From NCBI GenBank assembly GCA_035308765.1, contig DATGGA010000025.1, positions 1-64,000 of the forward strand: a stretch of DNA of 64,000 bases, in the 5' to 3' direction. The position numbers were made by a program, and so were the translations under genes. The notes below the pieces were generated by a model. The model saw only the letters and a program-made list of their open reading frames with translations. It made no database searches and was not told the origin of the DNA. Position 1 is the stretch's first letter. Every line of letters begins with the position of its first letter. Source of the stretch: RBG-16-66-20 sp035308765. Lineage in GTDB: Bacteria > Pseudomonadota > Gammaproteobacteria > Burkholderiales > SG8-39. Shown here one piece after another: positions 40,678-49,720 of this stretch.

Positions 40678-42212
40678 TCGGCCCCCCGGATCGAGAAATG
40701 GCGCAGCCGGAATCCGAACGTGAACAGGCAGGCGCCATAGACGGCGATTCCCAGCAGCACCAGGCCCGCCAGCATGCCCAATTTCCATTGCCAGCCCGCG
40801 TGCAGCCATGCCGCCGCCTGACCCATCGCGAACCACAGCGCTGCGGCCATGGCGGCGACGGCGCCGCCGACTTTCAGCGCGAAAGCGGGCCAGCCGGGCT
40901 GCGGCGTGTAAATCTTTTGTTTTCTCAACATTAAATACAACAACAAAGCGTTCAAGCAGGCCCCGAGACCGATCGCGAGCGCGAGGCCAGCGTGCTTGAA
41001 CGGTCCGATGAAGGCGAAATTCATCACTTGCGTGACCGCCAGCGTCGCCAGGCCGATCTTTACCGGCGTAACCACGTTCTGCTTGGCGTAGAAGCCGGGT
41101 GCCAGGATCTTCACCAGGATCATGCCCACCAGGCCCAGGCTGTAGGCGACCAGCGCATCGCGGGTCATCCAGGCATCCTGCACGTTGAACTGGCCGTAGT
41201 GGAACAGTGTCGCGATCAGAGGCATGGCCAGTACAGCGAGCGCCGCTGCTGCCGGCAGCGCGAGCAGCAGGGTCACCCGCAGCCCCCAGTCGAGGAGGCG
41301 GCTGTAGGACTCCGGCGCACCGCTGGCATGGTGCTTCGACAGGCTCGGCAACAGGATTGTTCCTAGCGCGGCGCCCAGCACGCCCGCGGGAAATTCCATC
41401 AGCCGGTCGGCGTAGTAGAGCCAGGAGACGCTGCCCGTGACCAGGAACGAAGCAAAGATGGTGTTGATCAACAGCGATACCTGGCTCACCGATACGCCGA
41501 ACACCGCCGGCGCCATGAGTTTGAGCACGCGCCTGACTCCCGGATGCTTCATGTCGAGCCGCCAGCGCGGCAGCATGCCTATCCTCGCCAGGAACGGCAG
41601 CTGCAGCAGGAGCTGCAGCAGCCCCCCCGCGAACACGGCCCAGGCGAGCACCAGCACCGGCGGATCGAAGCGGTCGGCGAAGAACGCGGCGCCGACGATG
41701 AACGAGATGTTGAGCAGCACCGGCGTGAACGCGGGCACCGCGAACCGGCTCCAGGTATTGAGGATGCCGGCGGCCATCGCCACCAGCGAGATGAAGACGA
41801 TGTAGGGAAACGTGATCCGCAGCATGGCAACGGTCAGCGCGAACTTGCCGGGCTCGGCGGCGAAACCCGGCGCCGACACGTAGACCACCAGCGGGGCCAG
41901 CGCCATCCCCAGGGCGGCGGTCGCGAGCAGCGCGAGGAACAGCGCCGTCGAAACGCTGTCCACCAGCGAGCGGGTGGCTTCGGCCGACTCCCGGTTGCGA
42001 ACCTCGGCCAGGATCGGCACGAAGGCCTGCGAAAACGCGCCTTCGGCGAACATCCGCCGCAGCAGATTGGGGATGCGGAAGGCGACGACGAAGGCGTCGG
42101 TCGCGAGCCCGGCGCCGAAGATGCGCGCAATGAAGAAATCGCGCGCGTAGCCCAGGATCCTCGACAGCAGGGTCATGCTGCTCACGGTCGCCAGGGCCCG
42201 AAGAAGGTTCAT
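40674..42212 (-). CDS. murJ: Lipid II flippase MurJ
   Basis: A 512-residue, 14-helix membrane protein of the MVF family that flips lipid II for peptidoglycan synthesis. Landmarks: the N-terminal SRILGYARDFFIARIFGAG, FRIPNLLRRMFAEGAFSQAFVPI with its conserved arginines, and VLLNISFIVGAAFF. Length is standard. It lies divergent from rpsT with 52 bp between, a common betaproteobacterial pairing. Confidence 0.97.
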   Translation of the reverse strand: MNLLRALATVSSMTLLSRILGYARDFFIARIFGAGLATDAFVVAFRIPNLLRRMFAEGAFSQAFVPILAEVRNRESAEATRSLVDSVSTALFLALLATAALGMALAPLVVYVSAPGFAAEPGKFALTVAMLRITFPYIVFISLVAMAAGILNTWSRFAVPAFTPVLLNISFIVGAAFFADRFDPPVLVLAWAVFAGGLLQLLLQLPFLARIGMLPRWRLDMKHPGVRRVLKLMAPAVFGVSVSQVSLLINTIFASFLVTGSVSWLYYADRLMEFPAGVLGAALGTILLPSLSKHHASGAPESYSRLLDWGLRVTLLLALPAAAALAVLAMPLIATLFHYGQFNVQDAWMTRDALVAYSLGLVGMILVKILAPGFYAKQNVVTPVKIGLATLAVTQVMNFAFIGPFKHAGLALAIGLGACLNALLLYLMLRKQKIYTPQPGWPAFALKVGGAVAAMAAALWFAMGQAAAWLHAGWQWKLGMLAGLVLLGIAVYGACLFTFGFRLRHFSIRGAD

Positions 42213-42225
42213 GGATGCGGGTTCA

Positions 42226-42234
42226 TGCTAGAAT
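42226..42234 (+). promoter_or_regulatory. Extended -10 promoter of rpsT
   Basis: TG-C-TAGAAT gives an extended -10; transcription would start near 42241, about 25 nt before the rpsT ATG. A weak GGTTCA lies near the -35 position. A T6 run (42242-42247) follows, common in ribosomal protein leaders. No clear Shine-Dalgarno is visible. Confidence 0.5.
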
Positions 42235-42264
42235 TCGCGCCTTTTTTGCACTGGAATCCAGTAC

Positions 42265-42528
42265 ATGGCCAATATCAAATCCGCCCGCAAACGCGCCCGC
42301 CAGGCGGTCGTCCGCCGCAGGCACAACGTAAGCCTGCGCACTGCAGCGCGCAGCGCGATCAAGGAAGTCCGGAAGGCGATCGCCGCCGGCGACAAGAAGG
42401 CCGCTGCAGCCGCGCTTGTTAAATCACAAGCGACGATCGACCGCGTCGCTGGCAAGGGCGTGATGCACCGTAATGCCGCTGCGCGCCAGAAAAGCCGCCT
42501 CGCCCACGCCATCAAGGCGATGTCCTAG
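42265..42528 (+). CDS. rpsT: Small ribosomal subunit protein bS20
   Basis: An 87-residue, highly basic helical ribosomal protein. The start MANIKSARKRARQAVVRR and the KAAAALVKSQATIDRVAGKGVMHRNAAARQKSRLA block are diagnostic. It binds 16S rRNA early in 30S assembly. Single-gene transcription unit, divergent from murJ. Confidence 0.98.
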   Translation: MANIKSARKRARQAVVRRRHNVSLRTAARSAIKEVRKAIAAGDKKAAAAALVKSQATIDRVAGKGVMHRNAAARQKSRLAHAIKAMS

Positions 42529-42584
42529 GTGGGGAAACAGGGTCCCTTTCCCGCCAGGAGGGAAAACAGGGCCCCTCCCCCGTT

Positions 42585-42914
42585 TTAGTCGGTGTCACCG
42601 GCCCGTTGCGCCTTGGCGAGTTCGGAGCGGTTTGCGTCGCGCCCGTCACGCGTCTTGAGTTCATTGTCCTTCGCAAAGCTGAGCAGGAACCGGTAGGCCA
42701 TCGGCTCGATATCCTCGAGCCGCACGTCCACCACCACGCAGCGTATCCCCGAAGCGGTTACCGGATGAACGAAAGGGGAGTACTGCATGCGGTGGTCGCC
42801 GCCGAAGGCCGACATCACGCCGCACAGCCGTTCGGCCCAGTCGCTGGGCCGGAACGGCTTGCCGTCGCTGGTCACCCCCTGGATGACGAATTCGACGATT
42901 TCCGGCTCGGGCAT
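42585..42914 (-). CDS. DUF3579 domain-containing protein
   Basis: A 109-residue protein starting at the ATG at 42914 (MPEPEIVEFVIQGVTSDGKPFRPSDWAERLCGVMSAFG). GGDHRMQYSPFVHPV and IRCVVVDVRLEDIEPMAYRFLLSFAKDNEL are conserved blocks of DUF3579, a betaproteobacterial family of unknown function usually found near arg genes and rpsT, as here. It is divergent from the decarboxylase gene, 15 bp apart. Confidence 0.9.
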   Translation of the reverse strand: MPEPEIVEFVIQGVTSDGKPFRPSDWAERLCGVMSAFGGDHRMQYSPFVHPVTASGIRCVVVDVRLEDIEPMAYRFLLSFAKDNELKTRDGRDANRSELAKAQRAGDTD

Positions 42915-42929
42915 ACGAAATAATAGCGT

Positions 42930-44912
42930 ATGGTCAAACCGCTCAGCCGCATCCTGGTCATCGAAGACGAGCCGCTCGTCTTGCGCGAGATCGTGAAGGG
43001 GTTGAACGCGGCCGCCAGGTCCCTCGACAATCCGCTCGGCATTTCCTTCAGCGGCGTCGCCACCGCCCGCGAGGCGCTGTCGGCGATCGAGGCCGACGGC
43101 GATATCCAGGCGGTGCTGGCGGACGACAAGCTGTATTCGCTCCCCAGCCTCAAGAACAGCAACGGCAGGAAGAAGCTGCAGATGTCCGCGCTGGAATTGG
43201 TGCAGCGGATCACGCGCTTCCGCCCGGAGCTCGACGTCTACATCCTGATCGCGCAGGAAAAGGAGGACGACGTGGTCGACGCGCTGTTCACCGAGGCGGT
43301 GGACGGCTACTTCTACCGCGAAGAGCGCGACTACCGCGGCATCTACCGCATCCTCAACGCGCAAATCCAGGAAAAGGCGCGCACGCCCTTCACCGACGCG
43401 CTGAAATCCTACGTGTGGATGGCCAAGGATCAGTGGCACACGCCCGGCCATTCCTCCGGGGAATCGCTGCGCGGCAGCCCGTGGGTGAACGACTTCTATG
43501 AATTCATGGGAGACCACGTCTTCGACGCCGATCTCTCCGTATCAGTTCCGATGCTGGATTCGCTGATGGAGCCCAGGGGCGTGATCGCCGAGGCGCAACA
43601 GATGGCCGCCAAGGCCTTCGGCGCGCGGCGCACCTTTTTCGCCACCAACGGCACCTCGACCGCGAACAAGGTCATCTTCCAGACCCTGCTCGCGCCCGGC
43701 GAAAAGCTGCTGCTCGACCGCAACTGCCACAAGAGCGTGCACCACGGCGTGGTGCTCTCCGGCGCGCACCCGGTCTACCTGGATTCGGCGCTGAACAGGA
43801 AATACGGGCTCTACGGTCCCGTGCCGAAAAAAAACATCCTGAGGGAAATACAAAAGCATCCCGACGCGCAGGCCCTGATTCTGACCTCCTGCACCTACGA
43901 CGGCCTGCGCTACGACCTCGAGCCGATCGTGCGCGCCGCTCACGCAAAGGGGATCAAGGTGATCGTCGACGAGGCCTGGTACGGCTTCGCGCGCTTCCAT
44001 CCCGAGTTCCGCCCCACCGCGCTGGAGTCCGGCGCGGACTACGCGACGCAATCCACGCACAAGGTGCTGTCGGCCTTCTCCCAGGCCTCGATGATCCACG
44101 TCAACGATCCCGGCTTCCGTGAGCACCTGTTCCGTGAAAACTTCAACATGCACACGTCCACCTCGCCGCAGTACGGCCTGATCGCCAGCCTGGACGTGGC
44201 ACGCAAGCAGGCGGTGATGGAGGGCTACAAGCTGCTCACTCGCACCATCGCGCTTGCCAATGAGCTGCGCCGGCAGATCAACTCCACCGGCGCATTCCGC
44301 GTGCTGGAACTCGCCGATCTGCTGCCGGACGAGGTGCGCGCGGACGGCATCCGCCTGGACCTCACCAAGGTGACGGTGGATGTCTCCGGCTGCGGCTACA
44401 CCGTGGAGGAATTGCAGAACGAGCTGTTCGAGCGCTTCAACATCCAGATCGAAAAGAGCACCTTCAATACCATCACGCTGCTGCTCACCATCGGCACCAC
44501 GCGCTCCAAGGTGTCGCGCCTGTACGATGCGCTGATGCGCCTGGCGCGCGAAGGCCGGTCGCCGCGGCGCCTGGTGCGCACGCCCGAGATTCCCGCGTTC
44601 ACCGGGCTCCGCTTCCTGCCGCGCGACGCCTATTTCTGCGGCGGCGAACTGGTCCCGGTATTCGACGACAAGGAGCGCGTCAACCGCGCGCTGTCGCACC
44701 GCGTCTGCGCCGACGGCATCGTGCCCTACCCGCCGGGCATCCCGGTTCTGGTTCCCGGCCAGGTGATCACGCCCAAGATCACCGAATACCTGGCCGCGCT
44801 GCTGCGCTCGCAGAAACGCACCGAGCTGCACGGCATCGTCTACGAAGGCTATCAGCCCTGCATACGGGTGCTCAGACCCGCCGAGGAGCGCGCCTTGCGC
44901 CGCGCCAAATAG
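42930..44912 (+). CDS. PLP-dependent Orn/Lys/Arg decarboxylase family protein
   Basis: A 660-residue fold-type I decarboxylase that would convert ornithine, lysine or arginine to the diamine or agmatine. An N-terminal wing domain (residues 1-130) resembles a response-regulator receiver (ILVIEDEPLVLRE; DGYFYREERD). The PLP domain has the HTPGH motif (170-174), FATNGTS (237-243), the CHKSVHHG segment, VDEAWYG with Asp347, and the cofactor lysine Lys378 in TQSTHKVLSAFSQ. C-terminal domain includes VTVDVSGCGYTVEELQNEL and YPPGIPVLVPG. Substrate cannot be read reliably. It lies just before argD-argF, and a terminator separates them. Confidence 0.93.
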   Translation: MVKPLSRILVIEDEPLVLREIVKGLNAAARSLDNPLGISFSGVATAREALSAIEADGDIQAVLADDKLYSLPSLKNSNGRKKLQMSALELVQRITRFRPELDVYILIAQEKEDDVVDALFTEAVDGYFYREERDYRGIYRILNAQIQEKARTPFTDALKSYVWMAKDQWHTPGHSSGESLRGSPWVNDFYEFMGDHVFDADLSVSVPMLDSLMEPRGVIAEAQQMAAKAFGARRTFFATNGTSTANKVIFQTLLAPGEKLLLDRNCHKSVHHGVVLSGAHPVYLDSALNRKYGLYGPVPKKNILREIQKHPDAQALILTSCTYDGLRYDLEPIVRAAHAKGIKVIVDEAWYGFARFHPEFRPTALESGADYATQSTHKVLSAFSQASMIHVNDPGFREHLFRENFNMHTSTSPQYGLIASLDVARKQAVMEGYKLLTRTIALANELRRQINSTGAFRVLELADLLPDEVRADGIRLDLTKVTVDVSGCGYTVEELQNELFERFNIQIEKSTFNTITLLLTIGTTRSKVSRLYDALMRLAREGRSPRRLVRTPEIPAFTGLRFLPRDAYFCGGELVPVFDDKERVNRALSHRVCADGIVPYPPGIPVLVPGQVITPKITEYLAALLRSQKRTELHGIVYEGYQPCIRVLRPAEERALRRAK

Positions 44913-44927
44913 GTCATTAACATCCTG

Positions 44928-44955
44928 AAAACGGCGGTTCAGCGACCGCCGTTTT
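44928..44955 (+). terminator. Rho-independent terminator after the decarboxylase gene
   Basis: AAAACGGCGGT, loop TCAGCG, ACCGCCGTTTT: an 8-bp stem with flanking A and T runs, 16 bp after the stop and before the argD ribosome site. It may partly uncouple argD from the decarboxylase. Confidence 0.85.
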
Positions 44956-44977
44956 GCATTTGGAAAGGAGCGACGCC

Positions 44978-46183
44978 ATGAGCCATGTGATGAACACGTA
45001 CGCCCGCCAGCCGGTCGCGTTCGTGCGCGGCCAGGGCGTATGGCTGTGGGACGAGGCCGGCAAGAAGTACCTCGACGCCCTCGCCGGCATCGCGGTGAAC
45101 ACGCTCGGCCACAATCACCCGCGCCTCACGCGCGCGCTCACCGAGCAGATCGGGCGCATCATCCACAGTTCCAACCTGTTCCAGGTGCCGCTGCAGGAAC
45201 AGGCCGCCGACCGCATCGCGCAGATCACCGGCCTGGACGAGGTGTTTTTCTGCAATTCCGGCCTGGAAGCCAACGAGGCCGCGATCAAGGTCGCGCGCAA
45301 GTACGGCCACGACCGCGGCATCGCGGAACCCGCCATCATCGTCATGGAAAAGGCCTTCCACGGCCGCTCGCTGGCGACGCTGTCGGCCACCGCCAGCCGC
45401 AAGGTGCAGGCGGGCTTCGAGCCGCTGGTGCAGGGCTTCGTGCGCGTGCCGCTGAACGATCTCGAATCGATGCGCCAGGTCGCGGCGCACAACAAGAACG
45501 TGGTCGCGGTTTTCATCGAGCCGATCCAGGGCGAAGGCGGCATCAACGTCTCGCGCCTCGAGTACCTGAAAGGCCTCAAGGAGATCTGCGAGAGCAACGA
45601 GTGGCTGTTCATGTCCGACGAGGTGCAATGCGGCCTGGGGCGCACCGGCAAGTGGTTCGTCTACCAGCACGCCGGCTTCCTGCCGGACGTGGTGCCGCTC
45701 GCCAAGGGACTTGCCGGCGGGGTGCCGGTTGGCGCCTGCGTCGTGGGAGGACGTGCGAAAGGCGTGTTCAAGCCCGGCAACCACGGCTCCACCTTCGGCG
45801 GCAATCCGCTGGCGATGCGCGGCGTGGTGACCACGCTGGACACGGTGAAGGAAGAAGGCCTGCTCGAGAACGCGGCCCGGGTCGGCGCGGCCATGCTCGA
45901 CGGGCTGAAGGCGTCGCTTGGCGGGGTGGCCGGGGTCGTCGAGGTTCGCGGCATGGGCCTGATGATCGGCGTCGAGCTGGATCGTCCCTGCGGCGAGCTG
46001 GTGAAAATCGGACTGGACGCGGGCCTCGTGTTCAACGTCACTGCCGACAACGTCATCCGGCTGCTGCCGGCGCTGGTGATCAGCGAGGCCGAGGGCCGCG
46101 AAGTCGTCGAGCGGCTGGTGCCGCTGGTGAAGGCCTTCGTCGCACAGGGAACCGCCCAGCCGAAAATCGCTGCGGCGCGTTGA
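44978..46183 (+). CDS. argD: Acetylornithine aminotransferase
   Basis: A 401-residue class III PLP aminotransferase of arginine synthesis (N-acetylglutamate semialdehyde to N-acetylornithine), possibly also acting on succinyldiaminopimelate. Key sites: NSGLEANEAAIKVAR (93-107), AFHGRSLATLS, Asp214 in SDEVQCGLGRTG, and the PLP lysine Lys243 in PLAKGLAGG. The start has a GGAAAGGAG site. argF follows after 7 bp. Confidence 0.95.
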   Translation: MSHVMNTYARQPVAFVRGQGVWLWDEAGKKYLDALAGIAVNTLGHNHPRLTRALTEQIGRIIHSSNLFQVPLQEQAADRIAQITGLDEVFFCNSGLEANEAAIKVARKYGHDRGIAEPAIIVMEKAFHGRSLATLSATASRKVQAGFEPLVQGFVRVPLNDLESMRQVAAHNKNVVAVFIEPIQGEGGINVSRLEYLKGLKEICESNEWLFMSDEVQCGLGRTGKWFVYQHAGFLPDVVPLAKGLAGGVPVGACVVGGRAKGVFKPGNHGSTFGGNPLAMRGVVTTLDTVKEEGLLENAARVGAAMLDGLKASLGGVAGVVEVRGMGLMIGVELDRPCGELVKIGLDAGLVFNVTADNVIRLLPALVISEAEGREVVERLVPLVKAFVAQGTAQPKIAAAR

Positions 46184-46190
46184 GCCTTTC

Positions 46191-47114
46191 ATGGCCTCGA
46201 CCAAGCCCAAGCTGCGGCACTACCTGCAATTCCGCGACCTGTCGCGCGCGGAATACGAGCACCTGTTTGCGCGCACGCGCTGGATCAAGGACCGGTTCAA
46301 GCGCTACCAGCGCTACTGGCCGCTGGAAGACCGTACCCTGGCGATGATTTTCGAGAAGCAGAGCACGCGCACCCGGCTTTCCTTCGAAGCCGGCATGCAC
46401 CAGCTTGGCGGCGCGGCGATCTTCCTCAACACGCGCGACTCGCAGCTCGGCCGCGGCGAGCCCGTGGAGGATGCGGCGCAGGTGATATCGCGCATGTGCG
46501 ATCTGGTCATGATCCGCACCTTCGAGCAGGAGATCCTCGAACGCTTCGCGGGCAGCTCGCGGGTGCCGGTGATCAACGGCCTGACCAACGAGTACCATCC
46601 CTGCCAGATCCTGGCGGACGTCTACACGTTCATCGAGAAGCGCGGCTCGATACGGGGGAAGAAGGTGGCCTGGATCGGCGACTCGAACAACGTCTGCAAC
46701 ACCTGGCTGCAGGCGGCGGAGATCTTCGGCTTCACGCTGAACGTCTCGACGCCGCCGGGCTACGAGGTCGAAGCCGAGCGCAAGACCGGGAATTTCGAGG
46801 CCTTCGCGGACCCCATGCAGGCGGCGAAGGGCGCGCATCTCGTTACCACGGACGTCTGGACCTCGATGGGCTTCGAGGCCGAGAACGAGGAGCGCAAGAA
46901 GGACTTCGAGGACTGGCAGGTGGACGCCGAGATGATGAAGGCAGCACGCAAGGACGCCCTCTTCATGCACTGCCTGCCCGCGCACCGCGGCGAGGAGGTC
47001 TCCGCCAAGGTCATCGACGGCAAGCAGAGCGCGGTGTGGGAGGAGGCCGAAAACCGCCTGCACACCCAGAAGGCGCTGATGGAATTCCTGCTGCTCGGAA
47101 AGGTGAAGGGCTAG
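46191..47114 (+). CDS. argF: Ornithine carbamoyltransferase
   Basis: A 307-residue enzyme forming citrulline from ornithine and carbamoyl phosphate. Carbamoyl phosphate loop STRTR (58-62), RTFEQEILERFA, NGLTNEYHPCQILADVYT, and the ornithine/catalytic HCLPAHRGEEV near the C-terminus are present. The first ATG fits the family start. It is downstream of argD and converges with argG (4-bp overlap). Confidence 0.97.
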   Translation: MASTKPKLRHYLQFRDLSRAEYEHLFARTRWIKDRFKRYQRYWPLEDRTLAMIFEKQSTRTRLSFEAGMHQLGGAAIFLNTRDSQLGRGEPVEDAAQVISRMCDLVMIRTFEQEILERFAGSSRVPVINGLTNEYHPCQILADVYTFIEKRGSIRGKKVAWIGDSNNVCNTWLQAAEIFGFTLNVSTPPGYEVEAERKTGNFEAFADPMQAAKGAHLVTTDVWTSMGFEAENEERKKDFEDWQVDAEMMKAARKDALFMHCLPAHRGEEVSAKVIDGKQSAVWEEAENRLHTQKALMEFLLLGKVKG

Positions 47115-48463
47115 CCCTTCTTTTTTTTCCTCTTCCCTGCCGTGAGCAGCGGAAGGCCGCCAGCTGGCGCATCTACGAGCAATCCCGCCTCGCCGTAGAC
47201 GCGCAGCTTGCCGCGCGTATCGGCGATATCGAGGTCGCGCATCGTGAGCTGGCCGATGCGGTCGGCGGGCGTAAAGAACACCTGCCTGCCCTTCTCCATC
47301 GTCAGCCGCTCGGGTTTGTAGGTGAGATCCGGGCCCTTCGTGTTCAGGATCGAGTAGTCGCTGCCGCGGCGCAACTCCAGCGTCACTTCACCGGACACCG
47401 CCTTCGCCACCCAGCGTTGCGCCGTCTCTCTCAGCATCAGGGTCTGCGGGTCGAACCAGCGCCCCTGGTACAGGAGCCGCCCGAGCCGCCGGCCGTTGCT
47501 GCGGTACTGCTCGATGGTGTCCTCGTTGTGAATGCCGGTGACCAGTCGCTCGTAGGCGATGTGCAGCAGCGCCATGCCAGGCGCTTCGTAAATGCCGCGG
47601 CTCTTCGCTTCGATGATGCGGTTCTCGATCTGGTCGCTCATGCCCAGGCCGTGCCGCCCGCCGATGGCATTGGCTTCCGAGAGCAGCGCGACCGCGTCGG
47701 AGAACCGCTGGCCGTTCAGCGCGACCGGCAGGCCCTCTTCGAAGCGGACGGCCACCTTTTCCGCCTTGACCTTCACGTCGTCGCGCCAGAAGGCGACACC
47801 CATGATGGGCCTGACGATCGCCATCCCCTTGTCGAGAAACTCGAGGTCCTTCGCTTCGTGCGTGGCGCCGAGGATGTTCGAGTCCGTCGAGTACGCCTTT
47901 TCGGCGCTCATCTTGTATTTGAAGCCCGCCTTCGCCATGTACGCGGACATTTCCTTGCGGCCGCCCAGCTCGTCGATGAAGCGCTGGTCGAGCCAGGGCT
48001 TGTAGATCCGCAGCGAGGGATTCGCGAGCAGGCCATAGCGGTAGAAGCGCTCGATGTCGTTGCCCTTGTAGGTGCTGCCGTCGCTCCAGATGCCGACGTC
48101 GTCCTCGCGCATCGCGACGACGAGCATCGTCCCGGTAACCGCCCGGCCCAGCGGAGTAGTGTTGAAGTACGTCGCCCCGCCCGTGAAAATGTGGAACGCG
48201 CCGCACTGGATCGCGGCGATACCCTCGGCGACGAGTTGCGGCCGGCATTCGACGAGCCGCGCCTTCCGCGCCCCGTAGGCGAGCGCCTTGCGCGGAATCT
48301 CGGCGTAGTCCGTCTCGTCGGGCTGGCCGAGGTTCGCCGTGTACGCATAGGGGATCGCGCCCTTGGCGCGCATCCAATGCACCGCAGCGCTCGTGTCCAG
48401 GCCGCCCGAGAACGCGATGCCGACCTTCTTCCCCCTGGGAAGCGTGCTGAGAATCGTCGCCAA
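47111..48463 (-). CDS. argG: Argininosuccinate synthase
   Basis: A 450-residue enzyme joining citrulline and aspartate with ATP. The N-terminal PP-loop is VGIAFSGGLDTSAAVHWM, and GNDIERFYRYGLL and IVRPIMGVAFWRDDVKVKAEKV fit the longer E. coli type (about 447 residues). It is on the opposite strand to argD-argF, sharing 4 bp at the stop codons with argF. In many relatives argF and argG are collinear, so a local inversion is possible. Confidence 0.97.
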   Translation of the reverse strand: MATILSTLPRGKKVGIAFSGGLDTSAAVHWMRAKGAIPYAYTANLGQPDETDYAEIPRKALAYGARKARLVECRPQLVAEGIAAIQCGAFHIFTGGATYFNTTPLGRAVTGTMLVVAMREDDVGIWSDGSTYKGNDIERFYRYGLLANPSLRIYKPWLDQRFIDELGGRKEMSAYMAKAGFKYKMSAEKAYSTDSNILGATHEAKDLEFLDKGMAIVRPIMGVAFWRDDVKVKAEKVAVRFEEGLPVALNGQRFSDAVALLSEANAIGGRHGLGMSDQIENRIIEAKSRGIYEAPGMALLHIAYERLVTGIHNEDTIEQYRSNGRRLGRLLYQGRWFDPQTLMLRETAQRWVAKAVSGEVTLELRRGSDYSILNTKGPDLTYKPERLTMEKGRQVFFTPADRIGQLTMRDLDIADTRGKLRVYGEAGLLVDAPAGGLPLLTAGKRKKKKG

Positions 48464-48487
48464 ACTGAAGCTCTCCGTAAACTGCAG

Positions 48488-49189
48488 ATGATACGTAGAA
48501 TGGCGGCTGTGCGCATTCCCGCCCCCTTGCTCGCCGCCTCGCTGGCCGCCCTGTCGCTGAACTGCGCCGCCGAGCCTTTCACCGTGCGGCTCGGCGTCGA
48601 GCGCGTCGTGTTCGACACGCCGCCCGGGTTTTCCGACACCACCGATCTCGCTTCACCGCGCCTCCAGGACCTCGCCGCCACGCTGACCACCGCGTCGAAC
48701 CGGATCCTGATGTTCGCATTGTCCGATGAGGACGTACGGAACTTCACCCAGGGTGAGCAGCTGGATGCCAAGCGCTACATGATCGCTGTCACTCCGAAAG
48801 CGCTGGAGCGCGACCGCGTCACGCCGACCCAGTTCAACGCCTTCATCTCCGACTCGCTGCAGAACCTCGGCAAGCTGGTCGAAACGGACGATATCGTCAA
48901 ATACCTCGACAAGCAGCCCTTCGGCAAGATAGTCCTGATTGCCGAGCTGAAAAAAGAACCTGCCGCCGTCTCGGTGATGCAGGCGACACGCCTGCCCCCG
49001 CTGCCCGGAAAAGCGTTTGAAAAAGACAAGGCGCAATACCTTTTCTACACGACGACCATTTTCCTGTTGCGAGGCAAGGCGGTGCAAATCGCCGTCTATT
49101 CCCTGGTTGGCGGCCTCGCCGACGTGGCGTGGCTGAAGACCATCACGCAGCGTTGGTACGACGAGTTGCAGCGCCTGAACGCTCGCTAG
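48488..49189 (+). CDS. Secreted protein of unknown function
   Basis: A 233-residue protein with a signal peptide (MIRRMAAVRIPAPLLAASLAALSLNCAA, mature EPF). The ATG at 48500 is an equally good start. The mature part looks like a mixed alpha/beta fold: RVVFDTPPGFSDTTDLASPRLQDLAATLTTASNRILMFALSDEDVRNF, then YLFYTTTIFLLRGKAVQIAVYSL and a WLKTITQRWYDELQRLN end. I do not recognise a named family. It is divergent from argG by 24 bp and precedes yajQ by 9 bp, so it may be co-transcribed with it. Confidence 0.75.
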   Translation: MIRRMAAVRIPAPLLAASLAALSLNCAAEPFTVRLGVERVVFDTPPGFSDTTDLASPRLQDLAATLTTASNRILMFALSDEDVRNFTQGEQLDAKRYMIAVTPKALERDRVTPTQFNAFISDSLQNLGKLVETDDIVKYLDKQPFGKIVLIAELKKEPAAVSVMQATRLPPLPGKAFEKDKAQYLFYTTTIFLLRGKAVQIAVYSLVGGLADVAWLKTITQRWYDELQRLNAR

Positions 49190-49198
49190 GGAAATTGC

Positions 49199-49684
49199 GT
49201 GCCGTCGTTCGACATCGTCTCGCAGGTGGACCGGCAGGAGGTGAAGAACGCCATCGAGCAGACCAACAAGGAGATCACCAACCGCTTCGATTTCAAGGGC
49301 TCCGACGCCCGGGTCGAGCAGGCGGAGCTGTTGCTTACCGTGTTCGCCGACGACGAGTTCAAGCTCGGCCAGGTGCTGGACGTGCTGCGCGGCCGGATGA
49401 CCAAGCGCAACGTCGACATGCGCTGCCTGGAACTGGGCGCGATCGAAAAGATCTCGGGCGACAAGGTGAAGCGGCCAGTCACGGTCAAGGTCGGCGTTCC
49501 CCAGGACAAGGGCAAGCAGATCCAGAAACTGGTGAAGGACTCGAAGCTCAAGGTCGCCGCCTCGATCCAGGGCGACGCGGTCCGCATATCGGGCGCGAAG
49601 AAGGACGAGCTGCAGGCCGCGATCCAGTTGGTGCGGACGTCGGTGGCCGACGTTCCGCTCCAGTTCATCAATTTCAGGGACTAG
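49199..49684 (+). CDS. yajQ: YajQ family nucleotide-binding protein
   Basis: A 161-residue UPF0234 protein. Highly conserved blocks MPSFDIVSQVDRQEVKNAIEQTNKEITNRFDFKGSDA, EFKLGQVLDVLRGRMTKRNVD and VSVADVPLQFINFRD-like ending are present. Members bind nucleotides and tRNA or rRNA, and one (XC_3703) binds cyclic di-GMP. The start is GTG at 49199. Occurrence near arg genes is common in betaproteobacteria. Confidence 0.95.
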   Translation: MPSFDIVSQVDRQEVKNAIEQTNKEITNRFDFKGSDARVEQAELLLTVFADDEFKLGQVLDVLRGRMTKRNVDMRCLELGAIEKISGDKVKRPVTVKVGVPQDKGKQIQKLVKDSKLKVAASIQGDAVRISGAKKDELQAAIQLVRTSVADVPLQFINFRD

Positions 49685-49720
49685 GAACAGGGGAACCAGG
49701 CCTTCCCCCGTACCCCTCGG

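Noticed and set aside
42529..42584. Possible terminator after rpsT (GGGAAACAGGG-type repeats)
   Set aside because: Imperfect repeats with no stable stem plus T tract; a similar GGGGAA-rich patch follows yajQ (49685-49720). Left unassigned.
46496..48487. A long plus-strand frame leading into the secreted protein at 48488
   Set aside because: It overlaps argF and argG and has the shadow-frame composition; the true start carries a signal peptide.
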